DNA of 64,000 bases, taken from contig NZ_JACHCP010000011.1 of assembly GCF_014207185.1 (NCBI RefSeq), forward strand, positions 62,001 to 126,000, read 5' to 3'. This DNA is from Rhodanobacter sp. A1T4. Its GTDB lineage: Bacteria; Pseudomonadota; Gammaproteobacteria; Xanthomonadales; Rhodanobacteraceae. Below are positions 8,158-17,027 of the stretch, piece by piece. The translations under genes and the position numbers were made by a program. Numbering within the stretch: position 1 is the stretch's first letter; each line of letters opens with the position of its first letter. A model generated the notes under the pieces. The model was given only the letters and a program-made list of their open reading frames with translations, was not told the origin of the DNA and made no database searches.

Positions 8158-8535
8158 CTATGCGCGTAAACGCAAAAAGGCGCTGTCGATGTGCTGCGTG
8201 ATCGCGTCGCGCCCGAATGGCTTTTGCAGGAAGCTATATCGATCGGTAAGGCCCTTAATTTCATCCATCGGGTCGGCGGACAGCAACACCACCGCGATAT
8301 CCGAATGCGTGTTTACGGCAGCCTCCGCCACATCAATGCCGTCCATAGCGCCAGGCAGTAGGACATCGCATAGAAGTAGGTCGATACGCTTCGTGGCATT
8401 GATCCACACGGCGGCCGAGACGAAGCTGTCGGCAGACAGGATTTGAACATTTGGAAAAGACTCAACAAAGAATTTGAGCGAATCCAGCACAACTGGATGG
8501 TCCTCGACGATGAGGACAACAAGCTGGCTATTCAT
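8158..8535 (-). CDS. Single-domain response regulator receiver
   Basis: 125-residue CheY-like receiver with no output domain. Acidic pocket VEDH at 10-13, phosphoacceptor Asp57 in LLLCDVLLPG and Lys105 in LQKPF. The GGAGG before ATG 8535 decides the start over an ATG 30 bases upstream. No kinase is adjacent. A truncated homologue in the same orientation is at 10066-10206, so the receiver was duplicated here. Confidence 0.88.
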   Translation of the reverse strand: MNSQLVVLIVEDHPVVLDSLKFFVESFPNVQILSADSFVSAAVWINATKRIDLLLCDVLLPGAMDGIDVAEAAVNTHSDIAVVLLSADPMDEIKGLTDRYSFLQKPFGRDAITQHIDSAFLRLRA

Positions 8536-8898
8536 TCGAACCTCCGGCGGTGGCATGGAGCTCACCTCGCCAGAGACTAGCCTTTATTGGACGGCACGGG
8601 GTGGTTTAGTGCTGTGAGGTCGGCCTATGCAGTCTTGAGCGCATTCTGTGGCTGACGTCGATGCTTCCACCTACAACGCCTCAGTAGACGCCTACACAGT
8701 CACGGGTTACTGCCCGCTAGGCGTCCTATTGCCACGGCAGCAATCTGTCCCTGCACGGGAAGTCCGGTTCCTCACAGATGCACCGAGCACCATGAACCGT
8801 TAGCGATCCCCCTTGCGCGGTTCACTGGCCTCCGAAAGGGGGCCTTTCTCTTTTTAAACCGACACAGCGGGTCAGGTGAAGCAGGATGTGGGACGCAC

Positions 8899-9084
8899 AT
8901 GCTTGAGATCCGACCAACGCCCGAAGGCTTCATCTTGTTCGACACCGACGAGCAAGAGGCGATCATGCGGTTTGATAGCAGGGAAGAGGCCGCCGAACTT
9001 GTGGCCGAGCTGGTGATAGCCGAGTCGTCGCATGGCCTCGGTCCGGTTATACGTCCGGTTGTTAGCCGGACCGAGCGCAGATAA
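8899..9084 (+). CDS. Small hypothetical protein
   Basis: 61-residue acidic protein beginning MLEIRPTPEGFILFDTDEQE with a helical, Glu-rich second half (SREEAAELVAELVIAESS). Good codon composition and a compact alpha/beta look suggest a real gene, but no family is recognised. Confidence 0.6.
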   Translation: MLEIRPTPEGFILFDTDEQEAIMRFDSREEAAELVAELVIAESSHGLGPVIRPVVSRTERR

Positions 9085-9120
9085 GCTCCAAGCGAATCAC
9101 GGTGTTGTGCGTGGATTGAC

Positions 9121-9435
9121 TTAAAGCCACCGCGCCACGCCACAATGGCGGGAACACGTCCCCCGGTGATTCATGCTGAAGCTGTAGCTAGCGTCGCGGC
9201 ATTGAGCCGAAGCGCCTGTAGGCGCAGCACCGGAAACCGTATGCGCCGTGCGGCGCACTGAATAACCATCGTGGTTGATATAGCTGCCCTGCTCGATAAG
9301 CGTGGTCAAGGCATTCGTGACGTTCTGCGCGCTCTGCTGAGTCTGCTGCTGCGCGTCGCTCGATGTCACCAGAAGGTTGTTGAGCCCCATCGCCAGTAGG
9401 CATAGCGATAAAGACAAGCCGATGTGCTTCAACAT
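9121..9435 (-). CDS. Secreted DUF3761-like protein
   Basis: 104 residues with a signal peptide (MLKHIGLSLSLCLLAMGLNN). The C-terminus matches the DUF3761 pattern: CRDASYSFSMNHRGTCSRHC then GVARWL, where the family usually has HGGV. Low-complexity Gln/Ala linker in the middle. ATG 9435 follows AAGGGG. Periplasmic or secreted; function of the domain unknown. Confidence 0.8.
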   Translation of the reverse strand: MLKHIGLSLSLCLLAMGLNNLLVTSSDAQQQTQQSAQNVTNALTTLIEQGSYINHDGYSVRRTAHTVSGAAPTGASAQCRDASYSFSMNHRGTCSRHCGVARWL

Positions 9436-9452
9436 GTGGACCCCTTTCGTTT

Positions 9453-9686
9453 TTGGCAAAGGGATCGACGTCCCCCCGCTTTGAGCAGCGGTCGGATCTA
9501 AATTTGGCCTTTTTGAAACGGGAAAATCCCGACCCAGTTACCTTCCGGGCTGAAGTCGTCAGTTATGCGGATAAACTGTTGGAAAGCGTCGATTCTGACG
9601 ATCAAGCGTGGGCGTTTCAGCGGATCAACAACATGCTTTCTTTGCGCGGCCTGCCGCTGTTGGACGATGAGCTACGGAAACGTTGA
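9453..9686 (+). CDS. Small hypothetical protein
   Basis: Up to 77 residues from a TTG start 17 bases from the divergent DUF3761-like gene; no ATG is available upstream. The C-terminal half (DDQAWAFQRINNMLSLRGLP and LLDDELRKR) looks like a folded helical protein. The start is uncertain and could lie further downstream. No family recognised. Confidence 0.5.
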   Translation: MAKGSTSPRFEQRSDLNLAFLKRENPDPVTFRAEVVSYADKLLESVDSDDQAWAFQRINNMLSLRGLPLLDDELRKR

Positions 9687-9720
9687 TGGCCGACAGCAAA
9701 CCATGGGCATTTTCGCTGAT

Positions 9721-9924
9721 CTAAGCTCGCCGGGCTAACACCGGCGGCACCGACCGCGCTGCGGACATCGATGCCTCTGACTCAACTTTAGTCAGGACCA
9801 CGCAATCAAAGTCTTTCGCCATATAGGCCGCATGCTTGCGTGCTTGCCGCTCGCTACTGAAGCAGGCAGATCGCAGTTTTTGCCCTTTTTTAGAGCAGCT
9901 AACCATAAATGAGGTTTGTCCCAT
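9721..9924 (-). CDS. Small hypothetical protein
   Basis: 67 residues from ATG 9924, which has GGAG upstream; a longer in-frame start exists at 9978. Contains a basic patch (SCSKKGQKLRSACFSSERQA) then AYMAKDFDCVVLTKVESEAS. No family recognised. Confidence 0.5.
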   Translation of the reverse strand: MGQTSFMVSCSKKGQKLRSACFSSERQARKHAAYMAKDFDCVVLTKVESEASMSAARSVPPVLARRA

Positions 9925-10065
9925 CGGATGCTCCAAGGCGCCAGATTTGGGGTTTCCGAAGATTGCCGCGCTCACCATTAAAAACGTGTCAAGACTCGAT
10001 GACCGTTCAATGATTAATGCAGTGGGCGCTCAAGTCATATACGGGACGTTACAGTGCCTCCGTAA

Positions 10066-10206
10066 GGTACGGCGTTAATCCATGTTGCAGTCGAAAGAAA
10101 GCCATCAGCGGAAAGAATCTCGACGTCTGGAAACGACGTGATAAACAGCTTGAGCGAATCCAATGCCGCGGGATCGTCCTCGACGATAAGGACAATAAGT
10201 CGGTTA
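10066..10206 (-). pseudogene. Truncated response-regulator receiver
   Basis: Minus-strand frame reads NRLIVLIVEDDPAALDSLKL, then FITSFPDVEILSADGFLSTA and TWINAV, closely matching the first ~47 residues of the receiver at 8158-8535. It stops before the phosphoacceptor Asp and has lost its start codon. A duplication fragment. Confidence 0.75.
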
Positions 10207-10208
10207 TC

Positions 10209-10736
10209 GTGCAGGCGGGAGCCTGGACAGTGGCTTACGGTAGCGATGCGTTGGCGAGAAAAGTGCAGCAGGTCTTGGAGACGCAACAAAAGCGCAACGC
10301 AACTGCGGCAGCGCACATCCCTCAGCCGTCGGCCATTGTTGTCGACAAAAAGCGGGTTTCAGATCCGGCGCCTGCTGGATTGCATGTTTTGCTTTGCGAG
10401 GATGACGACCTCATTCGGTCTACCGTGAAGGACATGTTGGAGTTCCGGAGCTACGCGGTAACCGATGCCGGGTCTGCCGTCGAAGCTCTTCGCCTTTGGA
10501 CTATCCACGAAGCCGACATCCTCATTACTTATATTGGATTGCTGGACATCTCAGGCGTCGAACATGCACGGATGATTCGGGAAAAAGCACCCGATTTGCT
10601 ATTCATCTTTGCGATCAGTCGCTTCGATGATCCGCCGGTCGCGCTCAGTGGCCAGAGCAAAACACTTATCAAACCTTACGGCATAGAGAAGTTAATCGAA
10701 GCGATTAGAACCCTGACTGGGCAGAAGAAGTGGTGA
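10209..10736 (+). pseudogene. Degenerate receiver domain lacking the phosphoacceptor Asp
   Basis: In a frame open from ATG 10017, the part from about 10377 is a receiver: LHVLLCEDDDLIRSTVKDML, conserved Lys in TLIKPYG near the end. The phosphoacceptor position reads ADILITYIGLLDISG, with Tyr where Asp is expected. The first part of the frame is antisense to the receiver fragment at 10066-10206 and is unlikely to be original coding. It looks like the C-terminal receiver of a lost hybrid kinase; a phosphorylation-independent protein is the alternative. Confidence 0.55.
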
Positions 10737-10803
10737 AGACCATGGCAGGGCGGATAGGATTAAAAGTACAGCATCCATTTAACAAAACTGGCGTGTGCGG
10801 GCG

Positions 10804-11025
10804 CTAGGAGAGTCGAAGCATGTACCCTTCAGAACAAAGAATCCTCCTCGCCGCATCGAAAAGTTCGGATTCGCTTCCAAAAACCGAATCCAGGTTCACG
10901 TCGATAAAATCTTCGCCGACGTAGAGGGCGCTTAGGCCGCATCGTCCATCGCCGTATTCACGGACATGAAGCACATAAGGTGTGCCGCTCTTCGTTTTCC
11001 CACCCAATATTTCTCGCTTAATCAT
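10804..11025 (-). CDS. Small hypothetical protein
   Basis: 73 residues from ATG 11025, preceded by CGAGGTG. Reads MIKREILGGKTKSGTPYVLH with an acidic middle and C-terminal helix. Fold looks alpha/beta; no family recognised. Confidence 0.55.
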   Translation of the reverse strand: MIKREILGGKTKSGTPYVLHVREYGDGRCGLSALYVGEDFIDVNLDSVFGSESELFDAARRILCSEGYMLRLS

Positions 11026-11517
11026 CAGACACCTCGTTCCTTGAATCGACAGCAAAGGTTCGGATTGCCCTATTTGATCAATTAAGGCGAAAAGATTGGT
11101 ACGAGGCCCGTGATGAAAATCACAATATGGGAAGATTTTATATCTCTCCGCGCCTGGCCGAGAGAACGTGCGCTATCAAGGCGCAATCGCAAGGAGATTC
11201 CTCTTCTGTCTATCGGGTCGAGTTCCGGCGTCGAAAAATGCGAATGAAACGCGCCACTTGAGTAGTTGTGTGCAGATCCGGATTTCGTCCATTCCTAATG
11301 TGTCTCCCGACACCGCGCAGCACATGAGCAAGCAATCTTCTGGGATCCGCAATAGCAGCCTACGTATAAAACCAGTCAAGAAATTTGAGATGAATAGATG
11401 GGTGATGCATGGCCAAGTGGCCTAGCGTCACGCTGCACAATTCAGTGACGCCAATTGGACGCGCTCTTTACACGATTGGGTCGAACCTGAGCTCCGGTCA
11501 CTTCTAAAAGTGCTGTT
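11026..11517. other. No supported gene
   Basis: Open frames on both strands (for example 11168-11425 plus and 11176-11379 minus) overlap each other and show no family signature or good ribosome site. Confidence 0.45.
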
Positions 11518-11826
11518 ATGACTCAGATCGTAAAACGAGTATTCACCGAGCGGACTGATATTGACCGATTGGACCAATGGATAACAGAGCTGGCGGTCAA
11601 CGCACAGGTACGAATAACGATACACGAAGGCGAGGTTGTGGAAGGTTTAGTGATGGTGACGCCGACCGTCCAAGTATTCCGAGATCACGACGATGTCGAA
11701 GGGCTTAACGGTGTCGTTAAGCTCGAAAACATGGAGTTGCCCAATCACGATCGCGTGGTTTGGCTCGGTGACATCCGTGAGCTTACGCACCTAGATTCGG
11801 TGAGAAAGGGTGTGAGCAGAGCTTAG
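11518..11826 (+). CDS. DUF3247 family protein
   Basis: 102 residues matching the Xanthomonadales DUF3247 pattern: an N-terminal helix with DIDRLDQWITELAVNAQVRI, EGEVVEGLVMVTPTVQVFRD in the middle and a closing VWLGDIRELTHL. Small cytoplasmic beta-rich protein of unknown function. It supports a Xanthomonadales origin. Confidence 0.8.
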   Translation: MTQIVKRVFTERTDIDRLDQWITELAVNAQVRITIHEGEVVEGLVMVTPTVQVFRDHDDVEGLNGVVKLENMELPNHDRVVWLGDIRELTHLDSVRKGVSRA

Positions 11827-11898
11827 GGCTGCTTACTTCCCATCGCCATTCCGCTTGAGCTATTGCGTGCGCCATCGATAACCCGAAGAAAATTAGCG

Positions 11899-12123
11899 AT
11901 GCCATCTACAAACAGATCCCCCTCAGAATTTGCATTTGAAATAAATGATGCCGAATACACCGCGATTTTGAGCGACGCTGATCCTGATGGTGTTCTGGTT
12001 TCTCTCAGGTTACCCAGCGGTAAGATTGTCACGATCACCGAGCCGTACGAAGTGTTTTACTCGACAGCTGAGGCGGTGAATGCTGCACGCTTGTTCGCGG
12101 CAGATTTAGGTCGCGAGGCATGA
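11899..12123 (+). CDS. Small hypothetical protein
   Basis: 74 residues from ATG 11899; the frame stays open upstream to 11863. Reads FAFEINDAEYTAILSDADPD then a beta-rich section and a helix (AEAVNAARLFAADLG). Same direction as the DUF3247 gene. No family recognised. Confidence 0.55.
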   Translation: MPSTNRSPSEFAFEINDAEYTAILSDADPDGVLVSLRLPSGKIVTITEPYEVFYSTAEAVNAARLFAADLGREA

Positions 12124-12354
12124 GCAAGCTGAAGGATAGGTCGTTCTGCGCCTGATGACTCGAAACGCTTGAGTTTCTATTTGGAACTTCTATTGGATAC
12201 TTCTCTTGCTCCATTGGTCTGGAAACCTAGCAAAGATTTGGTCGCCATGATGCAAGCGGAAACGTGGAAGCGGGAGGTCATTGCAGAGAGTAGGAAAGTT
12301 GTACGTTGCATCGGTTGCATCGCTATATAGATAGTAAGAGGTGATGAAACACGA

Positions 12355-13224
12355 ATGAGCAAGGTCCGTATTGGCATTTCTGGTTGGCGTTACGCGCCCT
12401 GGCGCGGACGGTTTTACCCCAAAGCGCTGGTACACAAGCAAGAGCTCAGTTATGCGTCGCGCAAGGTGAACACCATTGAGGTCAACGGGTCCTTCTATGC
12501 GCTGCAGCGTCCAGAAAGCTATGTTCGTTGGTACGATGACTCACCTAAGTCGTTCGTCTTTTCCGTCAAGGGTCCTCGATTCATCACACACGTGCGCAGG
12601 TTGCGCCATATCAAGCAACCTTTGGCCAATTTCTTTGCTTCTGGCGTGTTGAATCTCAAAGAGAAACTTGGCCCTTTGTTGTGGCAGTTTCCCCCAAGTT
12701 TCGCTTTTGATGCTGAAACATTCGATGCATTCTTGGCACTTCTACCAAAGACGACGAAGCAGGCTATCAAGCTTGCTCAACACAGCGATTCTCATCTGAA
12801 GCACCCTAGTCGGACGTTTCCCGAGAGAAACCACCGTATACGGCATGCAGTTGAGATTCGGCATGAAAGCTTCATCGACGATCAATTCATCACAATGCTT
12901 CGCAAACATCATATCGCCCTGGTGGTGGCCGACACAGCAGGTAAGTGGCCACTTCTGGAGGACGTCACTGCTGGATTCATGTATCTGCGATTACACGGGG
13001 ACAAGAAGATCTACGCCAGCGGCTACAGCGATGAGGCATTGGCATCGTGGACGCGTCGCATTCGGGCCTGGGCACGGGGCTCGCAGCCGAGAGACGCGGA
13101 GCGAGTGAGCAAAAAGGCGCCGCGCCCATGTGCTTCTCGCGATATCTACTGCTACTTCGACAACGACGTCAAAGTCAAAGCGCCGCGGGACGCAATGAGT
13201 TTGTCGGCTCGGCTTGGTGTCTAG
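12355..13224 (+). CDS. DUF72 domain protein (YecE-like)
   Basis: 289 residues with the DUF72 TIM-barrel signature from start to end: IGISGWRYAPWRGRFYP, NTIEVNGSFYALQ, FVFSVKGPRFITH, LGPLLWQFPPSF, EIRHESF, ADTAGKWP, YLRLHGDKKIYASGYSDE and DIYCYFDND near the C-terminus. Length is somewhat above the usual ~240-280. The biochemical role is unknown; homologues occur near stress genes. Only a weak GGTGATG lies before the ATG. Confidence 0.92.
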   Translation: MSKVRIGISGWRYAPWRGRFYPKALVHKQELSYASRKVNTIEVNGSFYALQRPESYVRWYDDSPKSFVFSVKGPRFITHVRRLRHIKQPLANFFASGVLNLKEKLGPLLWQFPPSFAFDAETFDAFLALLPKTTKQAIKLAQHSDSHLKHPSRTFPERNHRIRHAVEIRHESFIDDQFITMLRKHHIALVVADTAGKWPLLEDVTAGFMYLRLHGDKKIYASGYSDEALASWTRRIRAWARGSQPRDAERVSKKAPRPCASRDIYCYFDNDVKVKAPRDAMSLSARLGV

Positions 13225-13433
13225 CCAGTACGAGCGCAGGCTCGCATTCTTGACTGCACTTCGAGGGCGAGTGAGATCACCAAAAGTTGTTCGATGTTCG
13301 CAAAGTAATGTACGTAATTGCAGTTGCTCGCAAGCGAACATAGCGGAATGAATAAGGGTGATATCTCTACAAATTTTGCACACAGTTTTCTCTAAGGTCA
13401 CACGCCCTATCAACGTCGAGTGCGGAAGGCCAA

Positions 13434-14279
13434 ATGAATTCCCTAAACCCTAAGCAACCTGTCGTGCGCCGCCGCTATTTCTTGATCGCGCCCCTTCTTT
13501 TAGCCAGCTCGGCATCCTTTGCTGACGTGTCGCCCGCGTTAGATCGTTTTGATCTGTCGCTCGGCGGCTACTACGCCAACACAGACACCACGATCGGTGC
13601 AGGTGCCAGAAGTGGTCAGTTCAGCGCCAAGGGCAATGTCAATCTCGAGCGTGATCTCGGCTTTGAAGATCACAAGACGGTGCCGCGTGTGAAACTCGAT
13701 TTTCTCATCGGTGATCATCAGGGTTTTTCCTTCGACTACTTCAGCATTAATCGTTCGAGAACCAAAACGCTCAGTGACGATATCAGCTACGGCGGCAATG
13801 ACTACGACGCATCGGCTTCAGTACGCGGTAAGCTCGATTTCGATTTCGGCAGTGCGGCGTATCGGTGGTGGTTTGGTAGCGGCAACGATGTCTTCGGTCT
13901 GGGCGTTGGTGCGGCTTACTACCGCGTGCGTGCTGGTATCAGTGGCATTGCCACGCTGGATGGCGAAAGCGCCCAAGCTTCGACCAGCTATAGCGAAACC
14001 GCTGGCGCACCCCTGCTGCAGCTAGGCTGGCGTCACGCCTTCAACGATAGCTTGCGCGTGTACTTCGATGCGTCGGGCGTCAAGAAGAACGGTGGTGATC
14101 TGAACGGTCATATCTACAACGCTGCGCTGGGCCTTGAATGGTATCCCTGGAAAAATCTTGGATTTGGCGCGGAGTACGCCTATACCCGCATCAAACTTAA
14201 TGACGTGCAGAGTGACTACAACGCCAATCTGGATCTGAAGCTTCATGGTCCCTCGGCGTTTGTAAAGTTCCGCTTCTGA
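13434..14279 (+). CDS. Outer-membrane beta-barrel protein
   Basis: 281 residues. Signal peptide RRRYFLIAPLLLASSASFAD is followed by alternating amphipathic strands rich in Gly, Tyr and Asp, and the protein ends in Phe (AFVKFRF), the outer-membrane insertion signal. The GGAAGG before ATG 13434 supports the start. Likely an 8- to 12-stranded barrel; similar proteins are annotated as OmpW-like or general porin family. Stands alone. Confidence 0.85.
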   Translation: MNSLNPKQPVVRRRYFLIAPLLLASSASFADVSPALDRFDLSLGGYYANTDTTIGAGARSGQFSAKGNVNLERDLGFEDHKTVPRVKLDFLIGDHQGFSFDYFSINRSRTKTLSDDISYGGNDYDASASVRGKLDFDFGSAAYRWWFGSGNDVFGLGVGAAYYRVRAGISGIATLDGESAQASTSYSETAGAPLLQLGWRHAFNDSLRVYFDASGVKKNGGDLNGHIYNAALGLEWYPWKNLGFGAEYAYTRIKLNDVQSDYNANLDLKLHGPSAFVKFRF

Positions 14280-14544
14280 TCCTTTGGCTTTGAGTGGCAT
14301 CAACGTCCAGAATTTGATCAAGTTCAAGTCTTGGGCGTTGGTAACCATTTTCGGAAGCGGGAGTGCTCCTGCGGAATGATCGATGTTGCCTGCTTAAAAG
14401 CCCATACGCCGCTTAAGCGGAAGATACATGCACGTGTACGTGTACGTGTGAGCGTTCTCCGCTTGCGAGCACACTTGAAACGTATCTAGGCACAAGCGTT
14501 CGTCAGAAAAGTGGATGCATGAAGCAATTAAAGCGCCCCGACAA

Positions 14545-14574
14545 AAGCCAGGGCCGTTTTCACGGCCCTGGCTT
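14545..14574 (-). terminator. Strong 13-bp terminator hairpin
   Basis: AAGCCAGGGCCGT (14545-14557) pairs perfectly with 14562-14574 around a TTTC loop. It lies three bases from the stop of the DUF3606 gene and convergently after the porin gene, so it can end transcription from the minus side. On the minus strand it is followed by TTGTCGG, a weak T-run. Confidence 0.75.
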
Positions 14575-14576
14575 CG

Positions 14577-14795
14577 TCAGCCTTGTCTGACCCTTTTGGT
14601 CTCTGATATCCAATTGTTGTTTCTTATCTCTCGCTCAACATCTACAACCATGACACCTACTTTGGATACGGCATCCTGCAGGTGCTGTTCCGAAATATTG
14701 AGTCGTGCGGTCCAATGCGCAATTTCATATTTGTCGTTGACGTTGATGCGGGTACGCACAAATTCCTGAGATTCAAAGGACTCTGGCATGGACAT
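14577..14795 (-). CDS. DUF3606 domain protein
   Basis: 72 residues from ATG 14795 (an ATG at 14789 is as likely; the frame is open to 14876). The core KYEIAHWTARLNISEQHLQD followed by AVSKVG is the DUF3606 signature. Lies downstream of the zinc dehydrogenase and may be co-transcribed; the longer version would overlap that gene. Function unknown. Confidence 0.75.
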   Translation of the reverse strand: MSMPESFESQEFVRTRINVNDKYEIAHWTARLNISEQHLQDAVSKVGVMVVDVEREIRNNNWISETKRVRQG

Positions 14796-14842
14796 TCTCT
14801 GGTATGGATCTGGTGGAAGGAGGGGCTGAAGTGAGTGGTCCG

Positions 14843-15982
14843 TTAGGCGCCAGGCTTTAACACAATCTTCGTCCATCCTTCTTCACGCGCGTCGAAGTGT
14901 TTGTAACCATCTGGGGCTTCGTCCAGAGGTAACTCATGCGACACAATGAAAGAAGGCGAGGCTTTGTCCGCCTCAATTAATTTGCAGAGCTGGCGGTTGT
15001 AGGCTTTCACATTGGCTTGACCGGTGCCGATGCGCTGGCCCTTGGTGAAGAACTCGCCAAGGTCGAAAGCAATCTGTCCCTTTTTCGCGAGTTCGTCGGC
15101 GCTTTTCGGATCCTTCGCCACAAACACGCCCACCACACCGATACTGCCTGTCGCCTTCACTGCCTTGACCAGATTGTTCATGGTGAGATTCGGCACCTCG
15201 TGGCCTTTGCAATTCAAGCATTGGAAGCCTACGCACTCGCATCCCCGGTCCGCACCCTTGCCGTTGGTTAATTCCAATACCTGTTCGGCGCCGCTGTCTT
15301 CCACGTCGTAGATCGGGATGGCACCAATCTGCTCGGCCAGCGCCAAACGATCTTTTTGGCTGTCGACCACCATCACTTTGCTCGCCCCTTTTAAAATTGC
15401 CGAACAGGCTGCCATTAAGCCCACGGGCCCCGCGCCATAGACGACTACAGTCTCGCCGGGCAACACGCCGGCGAGTTCGGTGGCGTGATAGCCGGTTGGA
15501 AAAATGTCTGAGAGCATGACGTAGTCGTTTTCTTTTTCCCTGGCGTTTTCCGGAAGGACCAGGCAATTGAAATCACCGTAAGGCACTCGAAGAAGTTCAG
15601 CTTGGCCACCTCGGTACGGTCCCATACCGGAGTAGCCGTAAGCACCTCCCGCCTTGCCCGGATTGACCGTCAGACAAAATCCCGTCAAGCCGCGCTCGCA
15701 GTTTTCACAGAAACCGCAAGCTACGTTAAACGGCAGGCAGACCATGTCACCCACTTTGATGCGGTCGACAGCTTTGCCGACCTCAATGACCTCTCCCATG
15801 TTTTCGTGGCCAAGGACCTGGCCTGACTCCACGTCCGTGCGACCGTCATACATGTGTAAGTCAGAGCCACAAATATTGGTGGTAGTGATTCGAACCAGAA
15901 CGTCCGTGTGTTTCTCAATTCGGGCATCTGGGACCTCAACGACACTCACATCGCGTGGTCCGTTGTAAACAAGGGCTTTCAT
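14843..15982 (-). CDS. fdhA: Zinc-dependent dehydrogenase, glutathione-independent formaldehyde dehydrogenase type
   Basis: 379 residues. N-terminal zinc domain: catalytic Cys in CGSDLHMYDGRT, GHENMGEV His/Glu, and structural-zinc cysteines in CGFCENCERGLTGFC. Rossmann motif VVYGAGPVGLMAA in the middle. The stretch GADRGCECVGFQ and the long insert after it match PFDH-like formaldehyde dismutase/dehydrogenases, which bind NAD tightly. AGGAGA four bases before ATG 15982 sets the start. Likely detoxifies formaldehyde or related aldehydes; substrate not provable here. Confidence 0.85.
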   Translation of the reverse strand: MKALVYNGPRDVSVVEVPDARIEKHTDVLVRITTTNICGSDLHMYDGRTDVESGQVLGHENMGEVIEVGKAVDRIKVGDMVCLPFNVACGFCENCERGLTGFCLTVNPGKAGGAYGYSGMGPYRGGQAELLRVPYGDFNCLVLPENAREKENDYVMLSDIFPTGYHATELAGVLPGETVVVYGAGPVGLMAACSAILKGASKVMVVDSQKDRLALAEQIGAIPIYDVEDSGAEQVLELTNGKGADRGCECVGFQCLNCKGHEVPNLTMNNLVKAVKATGSIGVVGVFVAKDPKSADELAKKGQIAFDLGEFFTKGQRIGTGQANVKAYNRQLCKLIEADKASPSFIVSHELPLDEAPDGYKHFDAREEGWTKIVLKPGA

Positions 15983-16320
15983 GATCTCTCCTGGGTGGTA
16001 TCTGGGGATGGAGCGCAAAGAACTTCAAAAAAGAACGCCCGTGAATCGATGCGCGAATCTGCACGGGGCAATGCTAGAAAGATCAAGCTACCCATGAGAG
16101 CGTGCTCAACGCGGCAACTTCCCGTCTTTGAGAGGTGAACAGGGGCGAAGACTTGCGCCCGCGGTTTGAAGCGCATGTTTCCTGCCGCCGTTGGAATCGA
16201 AAGCGGAGCTCAACGGGGCGAAACCAATTTTCACAATGCCGTGGCAGGACATCGACGAGATTACACAACGGCTGGGTATGAGTATTCGGCGCGCTGCCCA
16301 ACTCGAACAATGAGGTCTGT
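15983..16320. other. Intergenic region
   Basis: Divergent promoter region between the zinc dehydrogenase and the small gene at 16321. No gene or strong motif seen. Confidence 0.5.
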
Positions 16321-16515
16321 ATGTCTACTGACGTTCCAACAGCAGAAGAGCGCTTGATCCTAAGCCAACTTCGGTGGGGAGTACTTACACCACCAGGCCC
16401 AGATGATGAAAAAATCTGTCGCCGCCTTGAAGCCCAAGGCCTCATCACCAAAATTGCCAATGGACGCTGGGCACTTACTTTATCGGGCGGACTCACGGCC
16501 GCTTTTGGTCGCTAA
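16321..16515 (+). CDS. Small winged-helix-like hypothetical protein
   Basis: 64 residues, ATG preceded by GAGGTCT. The body EERLILSQLRWGVLTPPGPD then ICRRLEAQGLITKIANGRWA and LTLSGG resembles a minimal winged helix with a beta wing. Possible DNA-binding protein; no family named. Confidence 0.6.
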   Translation: MSTDVPTAEERLILSQLRWGVLTPPGPDDEKICRRLEAQGLITKIANGRWALTLSGGLTAAFGR

Positions 16516-16534
16516 CTGCGAATATTCAATTTTT

Positions 16535-16855
16535 TCATGCAGGCTTCGACATCGGATGGCATCTAGCATGTACCAGATTTGGATCTTTGATCTGGCACCA
16601 CGGGCTGTCTAACTGTTTTTCGGCGGGTAAAACTAGGTTCCCATGTTCATCCCAGACCGCATGGTCGTCGTTGTAGACGAGCCATGCCAACCAGCATGCT
16701 TCGCAGCCACAGGACCCTTTACAGTCGGGTTCCAAGCATGCAAATCCACATGTGCAAGGTAGTTTCTCTGGGTCGCCAGGTGCATGCGGGATGACCGGAA
16801 GATATCCATTAGAATTGGGCCATCGCGCTTTTCCGTGATCGGTCGGCTGTTTCAT
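16535..16855 (-). CDS. Cysteine-rich hypothetical protein
   Basis: 106 residues with nine cysteines, seven of them packed in PCTCGFACLEPDCKGSCGCE plus AC. The spacing suggests a metal-binding knuckle, but no family is recognised. GAGGGACTTCT before ATG 16855 is a good ribosome site. Located just upstream of ku but divergent from it. Confidence 0.6.
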   Translation of the reverse strand: MKQPTDHGKARWPNSNGYLPVIPHAPGDPEKLPCTCGFACLEPDCKGSCGCEACWLAWLVYNDDHAVWDEHGNLVLPAEKQLDSPWCQIKDPNLVHARCHPMSKPA

Positions 16856-17027
16856 AGAAGTCCCTCAGATACACAACGATGCTTAAAAAGAGCAAGCGTG
16901 TGTATGCCAAGCTAAAGCGTGTCGTGTCGGATCTCAGTGAAACCTCGATAGGCACGGCAATGCGGTATGTCACAGCCGGTTCACGCCGTTGCTTCTTAAC
17001 TCTGGCGATACCTTACGGAGATTGGCC

